Below are positions 1 through 8,662 of a stretch of DNA of 64,000 bases, piece by piece. Position 1 is the first letter of the stretch. Every line of letters starts with the position of its first letter. The stretch spans positions 400,224-464,223 of the forward strand of contig NZ_FRBN01000001.1 in the NCBI RefSeq assembly GCF_900142625.1. Direction: 5' to 3'. This DNA is from Roseovarius marisflavi. Lineage in GTDB: Bacteria; Pseudomonadota; Alphaproteobacteria; Rhodobacterales; Rhodobacteraceae. The notes beneath the pieces were generated by a model. It worked only from the letters and a program-made list of their open reading frames with translations, was not told where the DNA came from and searched no databases. Made by a program: the position numbers and the translations under genes.

Positions 1-461
1 CCCGTCGCCGCGTTACACCCGGTGCCCGCCACAAGACGCGCGCCTGCGATCTCGTCGCGGTAAAATTCGGTCAGCCCATAGACCGCCTCTTTCTGAAGCT
101 CGACCGCCGCATGCGGGTTGCCGTACCATTTTTCATATTCTGCGGGATCGCGCAGCCGGAAATCGGCGCTCAGATCGACGATCTTGAGGTCGTGCGGCAG
201 GGCATTGATGACCTCTTGGCTGGTCTTATGCGGCAGCGCGCAGAAACACAGGTCAATGGCCGAAAAATCAATCTGTTCGATGGTCACCATATCCGGCAGG
301 TCAAGGTGGCGCAGATGCGGAAAGACCTCGGCCATGGATTGGCCCGCCTTGGAATTCGCGCCAAGGGCTGCGATTTCCATACTCGGATGGGTGGCAATCA
401 ACCGGACAAGCTCTGCTCCGGTGTAGCCGCTGGCGCCGAGGATGGCTATCTTATGGGTCAT
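1..461 (-). CDS. argC: N-acetyl-gamma-glutamyl-phosphate reductase, N-terminal part (3' end outside window)
   Basis: Catalyses the NADPH-dependent reduction of N-acetylglutamyl-5-phosphate to the semialdehyde in cytoplasmic arginine biosynthesis. About 153 residues are visible. The N-terminus reads [18 protein letters not shown], the Rossmann dinucleotide loop of ArgC. The last visible residues contain AGTGCNAATG, where the catalytic cysteine (near residue 149) sits in this family. The ATG at 459-461 is the natural start because the [10 protein letters not shown] loop follows directly. The gene runs off the left edge, so the C-terminal catalytic half is not seen. It may be co-transcribed with murI, which lies about 100 bp upstream on the same strand. 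Confidence 0.93.
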   Translation of the reverse strand, partial: MTHKIAILGASGYTGAELVRLIATHPSMEIAALGANSKAGQSMAEVFPHLRHLDLPDMVTIEQIDFSAIDLCFCALPHKTSQEVINALPHDLKIVDLSADFRLRDPAEYEKWYGNPHAAVELQKEAVYGLTEFYRDEIAGARLVAGTGCNAAT

Positions 462-559
462 GGGTGACCTCGCTTTCAAATCTCGAGTGAAGAAGTAGAT
501 CGTTTCGGGCAGGCCCGCAATGCGGCCAAATGCTCGTCCGCCCTGACAGGCGGCCTCGC

Positions 560-1372
560 TCAGGCGGCCTCAAACGTGATCTGTCGTCGCAGGAATTGCG
601 TGGCCCGCGACGAAACCCGTTTCGGGTCACCCGTGGTCAGAAACTTTGACGCCTCGCCCGGTCCCACCATTTTGGGGTGACGGATCAAGTAATCGGCAAG
701 GCTTTCGGCCACGAGGTTGGCCTGGCTATAGACCGCCACATTGGCGCCGAGCGCGTCCTGAAACGCATCCTGCATCAGCGGATAATGGGTACAGCCCAAA
801 ATCGCCGCCTCGGGTTCCGGCATCTTGCGCCGCAGGGCATCCACATGGCTGCGCACAAGGGCCTCGGCCAGGATCATGTCGCCATCCTCGATCGCATCGA
901 CAACGCCGCCACAGGCCTGCGCCTCGACATCGACGCCGATCGCGCGAAACGCCAGTTCGCGCTGGAACGCGCGGCTGCTGACGGTGGCGGGGGTGGCAAA
1001 AAGCGCCACATGTTTCACGGCCACTTCGCGGGGCGGGGAATTGTCGCCCCATTGCCGTTCGGTCAGCGCCTCGATCAGGGGCACAAAGACGCCCAGAACC
1101 CGTTTGTCGGCGGGCACCCAGGATTCCTGCATCCGGCGCAAGGCCGCCGCCGAAGCAGTATTGCACGCGAGGATCACAAGATCACAGCCCGCCTGAAACA
1201 GCCGATCCACCGCTTTGGTGGTCAGGTCATAAACATCATCGGCGTCGCGCACCCCGTAAGGCGCATGGGCGTTATCGCCGAGATACACCAAGGGCAAATC
1301 CGGAAGCCGCTCGTGCACCGCGTCCAGAACCGTCAACCCGCCAAGCCCGCTATCGAAAATCCCTACCGCCAT
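560..1372 (-). CDS. murI: Glutamate racemase
   Basis: Cofactor-independent racemase making D-glutamate for peptidoglycan. All family signatures are present: N-terminal GIFDSGLGG with the catalytic Asp/Ser, the first catalytic cysteine in ILACNTASA, and the second in LGCTHYPLM. The predicted 270 residues is the usual family length. I chose the ATG at 1370-1372 (protein MAVGIFDSG). The frame stays open to a TTG 27 bp upstream, but that would add an unconserved Arg-rich tail. Two 11-bp direct repeats (CAGGCGGCCTC, 547-557 and 561-571) straddle the 3' end; the second is coding. Confidence 0.93.
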   Translation of the reverse strand: MAVGIFDSGLGGLTVLDAVHERLPDLPLVYLGDNAHAPYGVRDADDVYDLTTKAVDRLFQAGCDLVILACNTASAAALRRMQESWVPADKRVLGVFVPLIEALTERQWGDNSPPREVAVKHVALFATPATVSSRAFQRELAFRAIGVDVEAQACGGVVDAIEDGDMILAEALVRSHVDALRRKMPEPEAAILGCTHYPLMQDAFQDALGANVAVYSQANLVAESLADYLIRHPKMVGPGEASKFLTTGDPKRVSSRATQFLRRQITFEAA

Positions 1373-1519
1373 TTGCCGCCGCCCGCGTTTGTTGATCAAA
1401 GCCGAACCCGAAGAGCAAAAGACTCAGCGGGTTTGGCGATAACTCATACGTCTTGCTCGGTAAAAACGCCATGAGGGATTTTGCAGCGCCCGCATACCCG
1501 TACAATGGCTTGCCGACAT

Positions 1520-4500
1520 TCACTCCGCCGCCTGCGCCAATGGCGTGCCCCCGGCGCGGATCACCGCAAGAAGCTCTTCACGGCGCTTGGCGGCCTTGGC
1601 CTCATTGGCCTCTTTCACCGGACCAAAACCGCGGATCGACAGCGGCAGTTCGGCCAGTGCGATGATCGCCTCGCGGGTTGCCTCGCTTAGCTTGGGCAGA
1701 ACCTCATTCATATCCGCCTCGTATTGCCTGATCAGCGCGCGCTCCATGCGGCGTTCCTTGGTGCGCCCGAACGGATCAAACGGCGTACCGCGCAGGCGCC
1801 GGAGGCGGGCCAGGATGCGGAAAACACGCAAGATGCCCGGCCCGAATTCGCGTTTCACCGGGCGACCATCAGCCCCCATTTTGGACAGGATCGGCGGGGC
1901 AAGGTGGAACTGCATCTTGAAGTCATTGCCAAATTCCGCGCGCGCCTTATCCGCCGTTTCAAGGTGCAGGCGCGCAACCTCGTATTCATCCTTATAGGCC
2001 AAAAGCTTGTGATAGCCCTTGGCGACGGCCTCTTTCAGCGCTTCGTCCTCGATCCCCGCAAGCCGCTTTTCATAGCGCTTGGCAAGGCGCTTGCCCTGAT
2101 AAGCGCGCAGGTGATCGGCACGATAGGCGATCTTTTCGGCCAGGTTTTTGGGTTTTTGCACCACATTCGGCGTCAGCACCGTGGCGACATCGCCGCGGTA
2201 GAGCGCCGCCCAACGGCCAATTTCAAAGGCGCGCAGGTTCTTTTCCACTGCCGCGCCGTTGAGGGTGATTGCCTGTGTGATCGCCTCATGGCTGATCGGC
2301 AAAAGCCCGCGCTGCCAGGCGGCGCCAAAGATCATCATATTGGAATAGATCGAATCGCCCATCACCGTCTTGGCCAGATCAGAGGCATCGAAAAGCTGCA
2401 CATCGTCGCGAAGCCTTGCCTCAAGCGCCAGTTCAAGCCGGTCCGTAGGCAGATGAAATTCGGTGTTACGGGTGAAATCGCCGGTGATAATCTCGTGACG
2501 ATTGACCACCGCGCCGGTGCGCCCGGCGCGCGTCAGGCCAAGGGTTTTCGCCCCCGCGCTGACCACGAGATCACCCCCGATCAAGGCGTCACATTCACCA
2601 GTTGCGACCCGGATCGCATTGATATCGCTTGGATTTTCCGCAAGGCGGCAATGAATATGCACGGCGCCGCCCTTTTGCGCGAGGCCGGCCATTTCCATCA
2701 TGCCGGCACCCTTGCCATCAATCTGCGCCGCCTGTGCAAGCACCGCGCCGATCGTCACGACCCCGGTGCCGCCAACCCCGGTGATCACTACGTTATGGGT
2801 GCCGTTAATTGCGGGCAGTTCGGGCATGGGCATGTCGGGCAACACCAGATCAGCGGTCTGATCCTTGCGGATCACCGCGCCCTCTAGCGTGACAAAAGAG
2901 GGGCAGAAGCCCTTGATACAACTGAAATCTTTGTTACAGCTCGATTGGTCAATCGCGCGCTTGCGGCCAAGTTCGGTTTCGACCGGAACGATCGACACAC
3001 AGTTCGATTGCACCCCGCAATCGCCACAGCCCTCGCAGACATCGGTGTTGATGAACACACGCTTGTCCGGGTCCGGAAACAGGCCCCGCTTGCGGCGGCG
3101 GCGCTTTTCGGCGGCGCAGGTCTGGACATAGATGATTGCCGAGACGCCTTTGACTTTCTCGAACCGTTTCTGCACCTCCATCAATTCATATCTCTCAAAG
3201 CATTCAACAGCTTGCGGAAAGGACTTAAGGTCGATGTCTTCCTTTTCATCATAGACAATGGCAAGGTGTTTCACCCCCATGGCGCGCAATTCGGCGGCAA
3301 TGCGCGGCGCATCAAGCCCGCCGTCATTGGCCTGCCCGCCGGTCATCGCCACGGCGTCATTGTAGAGGATCTTGTAGGTCATCGTCGTGCCCGCCGCGAG
3401 GGCGGCGCGGATCGCCTGCACGCCGGAATGGTTATAGGTGCCGTCGCCAAGGTTCTGAAACACATGCCCGCGCGTGGAAAACGGCGCTTCGCCGATCCAG
3501 TTGGCGCCCTCGCCCCCCATATGGGTGAATCCGGTGGTCTCGCGGTCCATCCATTGCACCATGTAGTGACAGCCAATGCCGGCATAGGCGCGCGCGCCTT
3601 CGGGCAATTTGGTGCTGCTGTTATGCGGACAGCCCGCACAGAAATACGGCAGGCGGGTCGCGATTTCCTCGACGTTGTCGTTGCGCCGCGCCTCGGCCAG
3701 CGAGGCCAGCCCCGCCTTGATACGATCAGTACCGCGCCCCTCCTCGATCAGGATTTCGCCCAGCTTTTCGGCGATCAGGATCGGATCAAGCGCGCCGCGC
3801 GTCGGGAAAAGCTCTGGCCCGTGCATCGAGCCGGCACCGCCGCCCTTGTGCCAGCCATAAACCCGCCGTCCGTGGCGGTCGTTGAATATCGCCTCCTTGA
3901 TCTGCACCTCGATCAGCTTGCGCTTTTCTTCAACCACCACGATCAGATCAAGCCCCTCGGCCCAATCGTGAAAGCCGCGCATATCAAGCGGGAAGGTCTG
4001 GCCGATCTTATAGGTCGTAAGGCCAAGCCGCTCGGCCTCGGCCGCATCTACGCCCAAAAGATCAAGCGCATGCACCAGATCAAGCCAGTTCTTGCCTGCC
4101 GCCACGAAACCGATCTTTGCGCCGGGCTTGCCCCAGATGCGCTTGTCCATCTTGTTGGCATGGCTGAACGCCTCGGCGGCAAAGCGTTTGTGATCGATCA
4201 TCCGCGTTTCCTGATCGTGCGGCGTGTCGCCAAGGCGGATGTTCAACCCGCCCTCGGGCATCTCGAAGTCGGGCATGACAAGCTGCATCCGGTCGGGGCG
4301 ACCATCAACCACCGAAGTGGCCTCGACCGTGTCCTTCATGGTCTTGAGCCCCACCCAAAGCCCCGAAAACCGCGACAAGGCGTAGCCATAGATGCCGTAA
4401 TCCATGATTTCCTGCACGCCGGCCGGGCTGACCACGGGCATATAGGCATCGACCATCGCCCATTCGCTCTGATGCAACACGGTCGAGGATTCGCCGGTGT

Positions 4501-4942
4501 GATCATCGCCCATGGCCATCAACACGCCGCCATGTTTCGACGTGCCCGCCATATTGGCATGGCGCATCACATCGCCAGAGCGGTCCACACCGGGGCCCTT
4601 GCCGTACCAAAGACCAAAAACGCCGTCATATTTGCCCTCACCGCGCAGCTCTGCCTGCTGGCTGCCCCAAAGGGCGGTCGCGGCGAGATCCTCGTTCAGG
4701 CCTTCCTCGAACCGCACCTGAGCCGCCGCAAGATACTTGGCGGCGCGGTTCATCTGCATATCCACCGCCCCAAGCGGCGAGCCGCGATAGCCCGTAACAT
4801 AGCCCGCCGTGTTCAACCCTGCCGCCCGGTCGCGCGCCGATTGCATCAACATCAGCCGCACAAGCGCCTGTGTGCCGTTCAGCAGAATCGGTGATTTTTC
4901 AAGATCGAACCGGTCGTTCAGCGATACCTGTTGCTTGCTCAT
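1520..4942 (-). CDS. Indolepyruvate:ferredoxin oxidoreductase, alpha and beta fused
   Basis: A 1140-residue fused 2-oxoacid:ferredoxin oxidoreductase of the alphaproteobacterial IorAB type. It oxidatively decarboxylates aryl-pyruvates such as indolepyruvate or phenylpyruvate to aryl-acyl-CoA, reducing ferredoxin, in aromatic amino-acid breakdown. Visible in order are an N-terminal pyrimidine-binding region (YVTGYRGSPLGAVD), a central TPP region (CAGCPHNSS, then GIGCHYMVQW and GDGTYNHSG), a ferredoxin-like insert (CEGCGDCGVQSNC, then CNKDFSCIKGFC) and a C-terminal gamma-type domain (VGGTGVVTIG). The start is supported by AGGGAGG about 7 bp upstream. It is divergent from a LysR regulator, with a 21-bp palindrome between them. 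Substrate assignment rests on family only. Confidence 0.9.
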   Translation of the reverse strand: MSKQQVSLNDRFDLEKSPILLNGTQALVRLMLMQSARDRAAGLNTAGYVTGYRGSPLGAVDMQMNRAAKYLAAAQVRFEEGLNEDLAATALWGSQQAELRGEGKYDGVFGLWYGKGPGVDRSGDVMRHANMAGTSKHGGVLMAMGDDHTGESSTVLHQSEWAMVDAYMPVVSPAGVQEIMDYGIYGYALSRFSGLWVGLKTMKDTVEATSVVDGRPDRMQLVMPDFEMPEGGLNIRLGDTPHDQETRMIDHKRFAAEAFSHANKMDKRIWGKPGAKIGFVAAGKNWLDLVHALDLLGVDAAEAERLGLTTYKIGQTFPLDMRGFHDWAEGLDLIVVVEEKRKLIEVQIKEAIFNDRHGRRVYGWHKGGGAGSMHGPELFPTRGALDPILIAEKLGEILIEEGRGTDRIKAGLASLAEARRNDNVEEIATRLPYFCAGCPHNSSTKLPEGARAYAGIGCHYMVQWMDRETTGFTHMGGEGANWIGEAPFSTRGHVFQNLGDGTYNHSGVQAIRAALAAGTTMTYKILYNDAVAMTGGQANDGGLDAPRIAAELRAMGVKHLAIVYDEKEDIDLKSFPQAVECFERYELMEVQKRFEKVKGVSAIIYVQTCAAEKRRRRKRGLFPDPDKRVFINTDVCEGCGDCGVQSNCVSIVPVETELGRKRAIDQSSCNKDFSCIKGFCPSFVTLEGAVIRKDQTADLVLPDMPMPELPAINGTHNVVITGVGGTGVVTIGAVLAQAAQIDGKGAGMMEMAGLAQKGGAVHIHCRLAENPSDINAIRVATGECDALIGGDLVVSAGAKTLGLTRAGRTGAVVNRHEIITGDFTRNTEFHLPTDRLELALEARLRDDVQLFDASDLAKTVMGDSIYSNMMIFGAAWQRGLLPISHEAITQAITLNGAAVEKNLRAFEIGRWAALYRGDVATVLTPNVVQKPKNLAEKIAYRADHLRAYQGKRLAKRYEKRLAGIEDEALKEAVAKGYHKLLAYKDEYEVARLHLETADKARAEFGNDFKMQFHLAPPILSKMGADGRPVKREFGPGILRVFRILARLRRLRGTPFDPFGRTKERRMERALIRQYEADMNEVLPKLSEATREAIIALAELPLSIRGFGPVKEANEAKAAKRREELLAVIRAGGTPLAQAAE

Positions 4943-4991
4943 GTCGTGCCTCCCTGAGGTTTGAGGACTATGCCATAATATACAGCGATAT

Positions 4992-5012
4992 TAGGTCATA
5001 ATTTATGACCTA
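4992..5012. promoter_or_regulatory. Perfect palindrome between ior and lysR, candidate operator
   Basis: The arms TAGGTCATAA (4992-5001) and TTATGACCTA (5003-5012) are perfect inverted repeats around a single T. The dyad lies midway in the 170-bp divergent intergenic region, so it could control either gene. The adjacent LysR protein is the simplest candidate ligand, although the dyad is longer than a minimal T-N11-A LysR box. Confidence 0.6.
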
Positions 5013-5023
5013 CCAAGGGGAAT

Positions 5024-5053
5024 TTCACAAAAAAATCATTGACGCTCTATAAT
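5024..5053 (+). promoter_or_regulatory. Putative sigma70 promoter of the lysR gene
   Basis: TTCACA (5024-5029) and a consensus TATAAT (5048-5053) are separated by 18 bp, about 60 bp before the lysR start. The candidate operator lies just upstream of the -35 element. Confidence 0.45.
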
Positions 5054-5112
5054 CTGGAACCAGTTCTCTGCTATTGCGTAACGGGCGCGCGTATCCTCAG
5101 AAAGTTAGTGTA

Positions 5113-6018
5113 ATGGATTGGGACAAGCTTAGAATCTTTCATGCGGTGGCCGACGTCGGAAGCCTGACGCATGCCGGCGATCAGCTTCACCTGTCGCAAT
5201 CCGCCGTCAGCCGCCAGATTCGCGCGCTGGAAGAGTCGCTCAATGCGACCCTGTTTCACCGCCATGCACGCGGGCTGATTCTCACTGAACAGGGCGAATT
5301 GCTGTTTGACGCCACGCGCGCCATGCTCAAACGGCTTGACGCCGCCACCGCCCGCATCCGCGACAGCGAGGAAGAGGTGTTCGGCGAATTGCGCGTCACC
5401 ACCACGACCGGGTTCGGCACGCTATGGCTCGCGCCGCGTCTTGCCAAGCTTTACGAGAAATACCCTGACCTCAAGATCGACCTGATGCTGGAAGAGCGCG
5501 TGCTTGACCTGCCGATGCGCGAGGCCGATGTCGCCATCCGCATGAAAGAGCCAAGCCAGGCCGACCTGATCCGCAAGCGCCTGATGAGCGTGCACATGTG
5601 CCTTTATGCGACCCCCGGTTACCTTGAAACCCACGGCATCCCCGAGGTGATCGAGGATCTGCATGCCCACCGCCTGATCTGTCAGAACCCGCGCTCGGCG
5701 CAGGTCGGCGCCGGGGCGATGCTTGTGAACGAACTGATGACCAATGACATTCAGTCGATCCTGACGGTGAACAACTATTTCGGCGTGCTTCAGGGGGTTC
5801 TGCACAATCTCGGAATCGGCGTTCTGCCCGATTACCTGACGCGCGATTTTCCCGATCTGGTGCGTGTCCTGCCAGAGGTGCAATCGGTCGAAGTGCCGGT
5901 TTTCCTCGCCTATCCAGAAGAATTGCGCCAATCCAAACGCATTGCCGCCTTTCGCGACTTTGTTCAGGAAGAGATATTCACCTACCGTAAGCTGTTGAAA
6001 GAACAGGCTCTTAGCTAG
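5113..6018 (+). CDS. LysR-family transcriptional regulator
   Basis: A 301-residue LysR-type regulator. The N-terminal winged helix-turn-helix spans about residues 1-60 (SLTHAGDQLHLSQSAVSRQI) and is followed by a periplasmic-binding-protein-like co-inducer domain (from about 90, FGELRVTTTTGFGTLW, to the end). I start at ATG 5113 (MDWDKLRIFHAV), the typical LysR beginning; the frame extends only to a TTG 39 bp upstream. It is divergent from the indolepyruvate oxidoreductase with a strong palindrome between them. This suggests, but does not prove, control of aromatic amino-acid catabolism. It could alternatively regulate a distant target. Confidence 0.9.
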   Translation: MDWDKLRIFHAVADVGSLTHAGDQLHLSQSAVSRQIRALEESLNATLFHRHARGLILTEQGELLFDATRAMLKRLDAATARIRDSEEEVFGELRVTTTTGFGTLWLAPRLAKLYEKYPDLKIDLMLEERVLDLPMREADVAIRMKEPSQADLIRKRLMSVHMCLYATPGYLETHGIPEVIEDLHAHRLICQNPRSAQVGAGAMLVNELMTNDIQSILTVNNYFGVLQGVLHNLGIGVLPDYLTRDFPDLVRVLPEVQSVEVPVFLAYPEELRQSKRIAAFRDFVQEEIFTYRKLLKEQALS

Positions 6019-6084
6019 TTAAATTGGCAGAGCTTGCACCAGCTATGCACAGACCGCATGGCGGGCATGCTGCACCTGCGGCAT

Positions 6085-6209
6085 TATTTCCCTTGATCGG
6101 GCGATAGCGCGCCCTTAATTGCCTTTCATGACGGTGACAGCCGCAAGGCCGGTCACTATCATACCTCCCTGTTGGACTTCGGCCGAGCTTAGTGCTCGGC
6201 CTTTTTTTT
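6085..6209 (+). ncRNA. Candidate small RNA or structured 3' UTR downstream of lysR
   Basis: The stretch after lysR has no convincing reading frame but is highly structured. It contains a small stem (GGGCG 6099-6103 with CGCCC 6110-6114), a hairpin (GTGAC 6134-6138 with GTCAC 6152-6156, enclosing a GCC-GCAA-GGC tetraloop stem), an unpaired pyrimidine tract with CCTCCC (6164-6169), and a perfect rho-independent terminator. A stem-loop, an exposed anti-Shine-Dalgarno CCUCCC and a terminator together resemble trans-acting alphaproteobacterial sRNAs. The 5' end is not defined and I found no clear promoter, so processing from the lysR mRNA is equally possible. Confidence 0.45.
6181..6209 (+). terminator. 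Strong rho-independent terminator
   Basis: GGCCGAGC (6181-6188), loop TTAGT, GCTCGGCC (6194-6201), then eight T residues (6202-6209). It lies 163 bp after the lysR stop, unusually far for a plain gene terminator. Confidence 0.9.
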
Positions 6210-6273
6210 GCCTGCACAGAATTTGGGCAAGTGGGGGCGTGTTGCCACTTGCGCGGGCATCCGGGGGCCGAGG

Positions 6274-7404
6274 TCAGATCACCGCAATGTCGCGCCCGGC
6301 AAAGGGCGAGAGCCTGCGCGGCGCGCCATCGGTGATCACGATATTCTCTTCATGCACCATGATCCGCCCCGGCGCGAGATCAACCCCCGGCTCAAGCGTG
6401 ATCACCATGCCGGGTTCAAGCACCGTCTGATCCCCCGCCGTAAGCGACAGCCCCTCGGTCAGCTGCATGCCAAGCCCATGCCCCAGACGCCCGGCCTGTT
6501 CGCCGCCGCCGACGATATCGGCCATGGCGCGCCAGACATCGCTGGCCCGCGCCCCGGCACGCGCCGCGTCAAACCCCGCCTCTGTCGCCTCGATAAGCCG
6601 GTGATGCGCGCGGTTCTGCGCCTCGGTGGCATGGCCAATCGCGAAATTGCGGTCGTAATCGCAAAAATACCCGTCCCAAACCGCCCCGGTATCCAACATC
6701 AGAACATCGCCCGCCGCCAGCGGCAGCTCCGAGGCCGGCGAGATCACATCGCTATAGCCTTCCGGCCCAGCCCCGCCTGCAAGATAAGGCACCCAATCGG
6801 CGCCCTCTTCCAGCAACAGGCGTTGAAAGTCGCGAAACACCTGCGAGAGCGGCACGCCGGGCGCGGCAATCTCATGCACGCGGTCAAAGGCACGCCCCGC
6901 AAGCCCGCAAATATGCGCGACCTTGTCGATCTCGGCCTCTGATTTCACCGCCCGGAGCGCCGCCACGATCCCCGCATCGCCGCGCCACTCAAGCCCGCTG
7001 TCGCGTTTGACGCGGTCGAAATCCGCCAGCGGCATGCGGACATGGCTTTCCGGCCCCGAGGGCACGCCCACCGGGCCGCCGATCTCGCGCAGGGTCTCTG
7101 TCAAAAGCGACACACCGTCATCCTCGGGGTGCGGTGCGGGCCAGGTGCGGATATCGCTGATCCAGGTCTGCGCCATAAGGGCCGCGCCAATCGACGGGAT
7201 CACCGCCACCGGCGCGCCCGAGAGCGGCACCACAAGAAACCACGGGCGGCTCGGGCTTTCCCAGAACCGCGTGAGATAGCCGGTGAAATAGCGGATTTCC
7301 GGCTCTGTCGTCAAAAGGATCGCGCCAAGGCCCGCCCGGTCCATCGCCGCCTGTGCGCGCGCCAGCCGCGCGGCGTATTCGCCCCGCGCAAAGCCGCGCT
7401 TCAC
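6274..7404 (-). CDS. M24-family metallopeptidase (Xaa-Pro aminopeptidase-like)
   Basis: A pita-bread-fold metallohydrolase of about 376 residues, with an N-terminal creatinase-like domain and a C-terminal M24 domain. The five expected metal ligands are recognisable: Asp in LDTGAVWDG, Asp in CDYDRNFAI, His in GHGLGMQ, Glu in ITLEPGVDL and Glu in VHEENIVI. The start is taken as the GTG at 7402-7404, which overlaps the stop of the upstream PLP-enzyme gene by 4 bp (GTGA), a typical translationally coupled junction; an upstream codon at 7431 would overlap by 31 bp. The pairing with an amino-acid lyase suggests a small degradative operon for an amidated or peptidic amino acid. The substrate is unknown. 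Confidence 0.82.
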   Translation of the reverse strand: MKRGFARGEYAARLARAQAAMDRAGLGAILLTTEPEIRYFTGYLTRFWESPSRPWFLVVPLSGAPVAVIPSIGAALMAQTWISDIRTWPAPHPEDDGVSLLTETLREIGGPVGVPSGPESHVRMPLADFDRVKRDSGLEWRGDAGIVAALRAVKSEAEIDKVAHICGLAGRAFDRVHEIAAPGVPLSQVFRDFQRLLLEEGADWVPYLAGGAGPEGYSDVISPASELPLAAGDVLMLDTGAVWDGYFCDYDRNFAIGHATEAQNRAHHRLIEATEAGFDAARAGARASDVWRAMADIVGGGEQAGRLGHGLGMQLTEGLSLTAGDQTVLEPGMVITLEPGVDLAPGRIMVHEENIVITDGAPRRLSPFAGRDIAVI

Positions 7405-8432
7405 CCCTCGGCCTCTTCGCTGATGATGCACAACACCCGCGCATCGGCGGGCAAATCCATCGCCTTCATCGCCGCAATCCCGGCGGCGCCCGATTGCGTG
7501 CTCGCCGCCCCCTGCGCGGCCAGTTCCGGCAAAATCGCGTCGGCCTCGTCATCGGTGATGGTCACGAACAGATCGGCGTCGCGCGCCAGCCCGGCAAGTG
7601 CAATCAACGAGGGCACCTTGCAGTCAAGCCGCCCCATGTTCGACACCGCCCCGGTGGTCTCGACCGGCTGCCCGGCGCGAATGCTGGCCTGAAGCGCGGG
7701 GGCGCGGTCGGGCTCGACGACGATGATCTCGGGCCCGTCGTCCCAGACATGGCGAAACCACGCCGCGCTCGCCCCGGCGAGCCCGCCAACCCCGGCCTGA
7801 AGGAAAATATGCGTCGGCGGTGCGGGCATCTGACGCGCGGCCTCTTCGGCCATGGCAAGGTATCCTTCCATCAAACGGTGCGGGATTTCAAAATACTCGG
7901 GCCATGAACTGTCCGACAAAAGCGTCCAGCCATTATCGGTCGCGGCGCGCATGGCGCCCTCCATGCTGGCCTCATAATTCGTGCCCTCGCGCACCACCTC
8001 GGCCCCCTTGGCGCGCAGACGCTCGGCAAAGCCCTCCGGCACGGTCTCGGCGAGGTAGATCACCGCTTGCGCCCCGAACAACCTCGCCCCTGCGGCGACG
8101 GAAAGCCCGTGATTGCCGGCACTTGCGGTTACATAAACCTGCCCGCTCAACGCCTGCGTCAGGTCATCAGCACCGGTTTCGGCGGCGCCGTGGGCAATCA
8201 CATAGGCCGCCCCAAGCGCCTTGAAACTGCCAAGCCCCATCCGGGTGCGCTCGTCCTTGGCCCAAACCTCGGGCCCAAACCCGCTCAGCTTGACAAGCGG
8301 CGTCTCGGCCGCGGCCGGGCACCGCCCCAAAAGCCCGATAACCGCCGCCGCATCGGTACTTGGCATCGGCGCCCCGGCCAAAACGGCCTCGGGCAGGCCC
8401 CTGCCCCTCCACGGATTTTCCAGACGGTCCAT
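7401..8432 (-). CDS. PLP-dependent lyase, diaminopropionate ammonia-lyase/threonine dehydratase-like
   Basis: Fold-type II PLP enzyme of about 343 residues. The PLP-binding lysine lies in GLGSFKALGAAY, the substrate loop is TASAGNHGLS, and the Gly-rich phosphate-binding loop is LQAGVGGLAG. The KDERTRMGLGSFKALG block is closer to diaminopropionate ammonia-lyase than to classical IlvA, and the protein lacks a regulatory ACT domain. I start at ATG 8430-8432, which has GAGGAG eight bases upstream; an ATG at 8453 has no ribosome-binding site. The product would be a 2-oxoacid plus ammonia. Coupled to the M24 peptidase through a 4-bp overlap. Confidence 0.8.
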   Translation of the reverse strand: MDRLENPWRGRGLPEAVLAGAPMPSTDAAAVIGLLGRCPAAAETPLVKLSGFGPEVWAKDERTRMGLGSFKALGAAYVIAHGAAETGADDLTQALSGQVYVTASAGNHGLSVAAGARLFGAQAVIYLAETVPEGFAERLRAKGAEVVREGTNYEASMEGAMRAATDNGWTLLSDSSWPEYFEIPHRLMEGYLAMAEEAARQMPAPPTHIFLQAGVGGLAGASAAWFRHVWDDGPEIIVVEPDRAPALQASIRAGQPVETTGAVSNMGRLDCKVPSLIALAGLARDADLFVTITDDEADAILPELAAQGAASTQSGAAGIAAMKAMDLPADARVLCIISEEAEG

Positions 8433-8513
8433 GCTGCATCGCTCCTCTGACATTTTCCCGCAGGCAACGGCATTATTCCCCTAAGGTCAAGGCGGCATGT
8501 CACCGGCCCTGAT

Positions 8514-8545
8514 TTCTTCTTGCTCCAAATATCCCCGCCGGAGGC
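8514..8545 (-). repeat. Dispersed intergenic repeat, copy 1 (inverted)
   Basis: Read on the minus strand it begins GCCTCCGGCGGGGATATTT and ends GCAAGAAGAA, nearly identical to the copy at 34229. It lies in the 230-bp divergent region between the PLP lyase and purL. Nothing else stands out in that region. Confidence 0.75.
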
Positions 8546-8662
8546 TCCCACGGCGGCCACAGGCGCATCGGCCCGCGGATCAGGGCATTTCGCCCCCTTT
8601 CCCCGGCCTCGTGCTTGCTTTAAAGAAACGCGCAACCACAGCATTCAGGGGATTCCAGTCAC

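Noticed and set aside
547..571. Direct repeat CAGGCGGCCTC x2 at the murI 3' end as a mobile-element footprint
   Set aside because: Short, GC-rich and partly coding; no insertion or inverted ends are associated.
2945..4894. A 649-codon open frame on the plus strand opposite the indolepyruvate oxidoreductase gene
   Set aside because: It is antisense to a conserved enzyme with complete motifs. Long antisense frames are expected in GC-rich DNA, and its translation (His/Arg/Gly-rich) shows no family features.
5039..5053. TTGACG next to TATAAT as a promoter pair before lysR
   Set aside because: The hexamers are only 3 bp apart, too close to act together; the -35 was assigned to TTCACA at 5024 instead.
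6274..7404. M24 protein as ectoine hydrolase or DMSP lyase DddP
   Set aside because: The N-terminal sequence does not match either family as I recall them, and no ectoine or DMSP genes are nearby. Left as a generic M24 peptidase.
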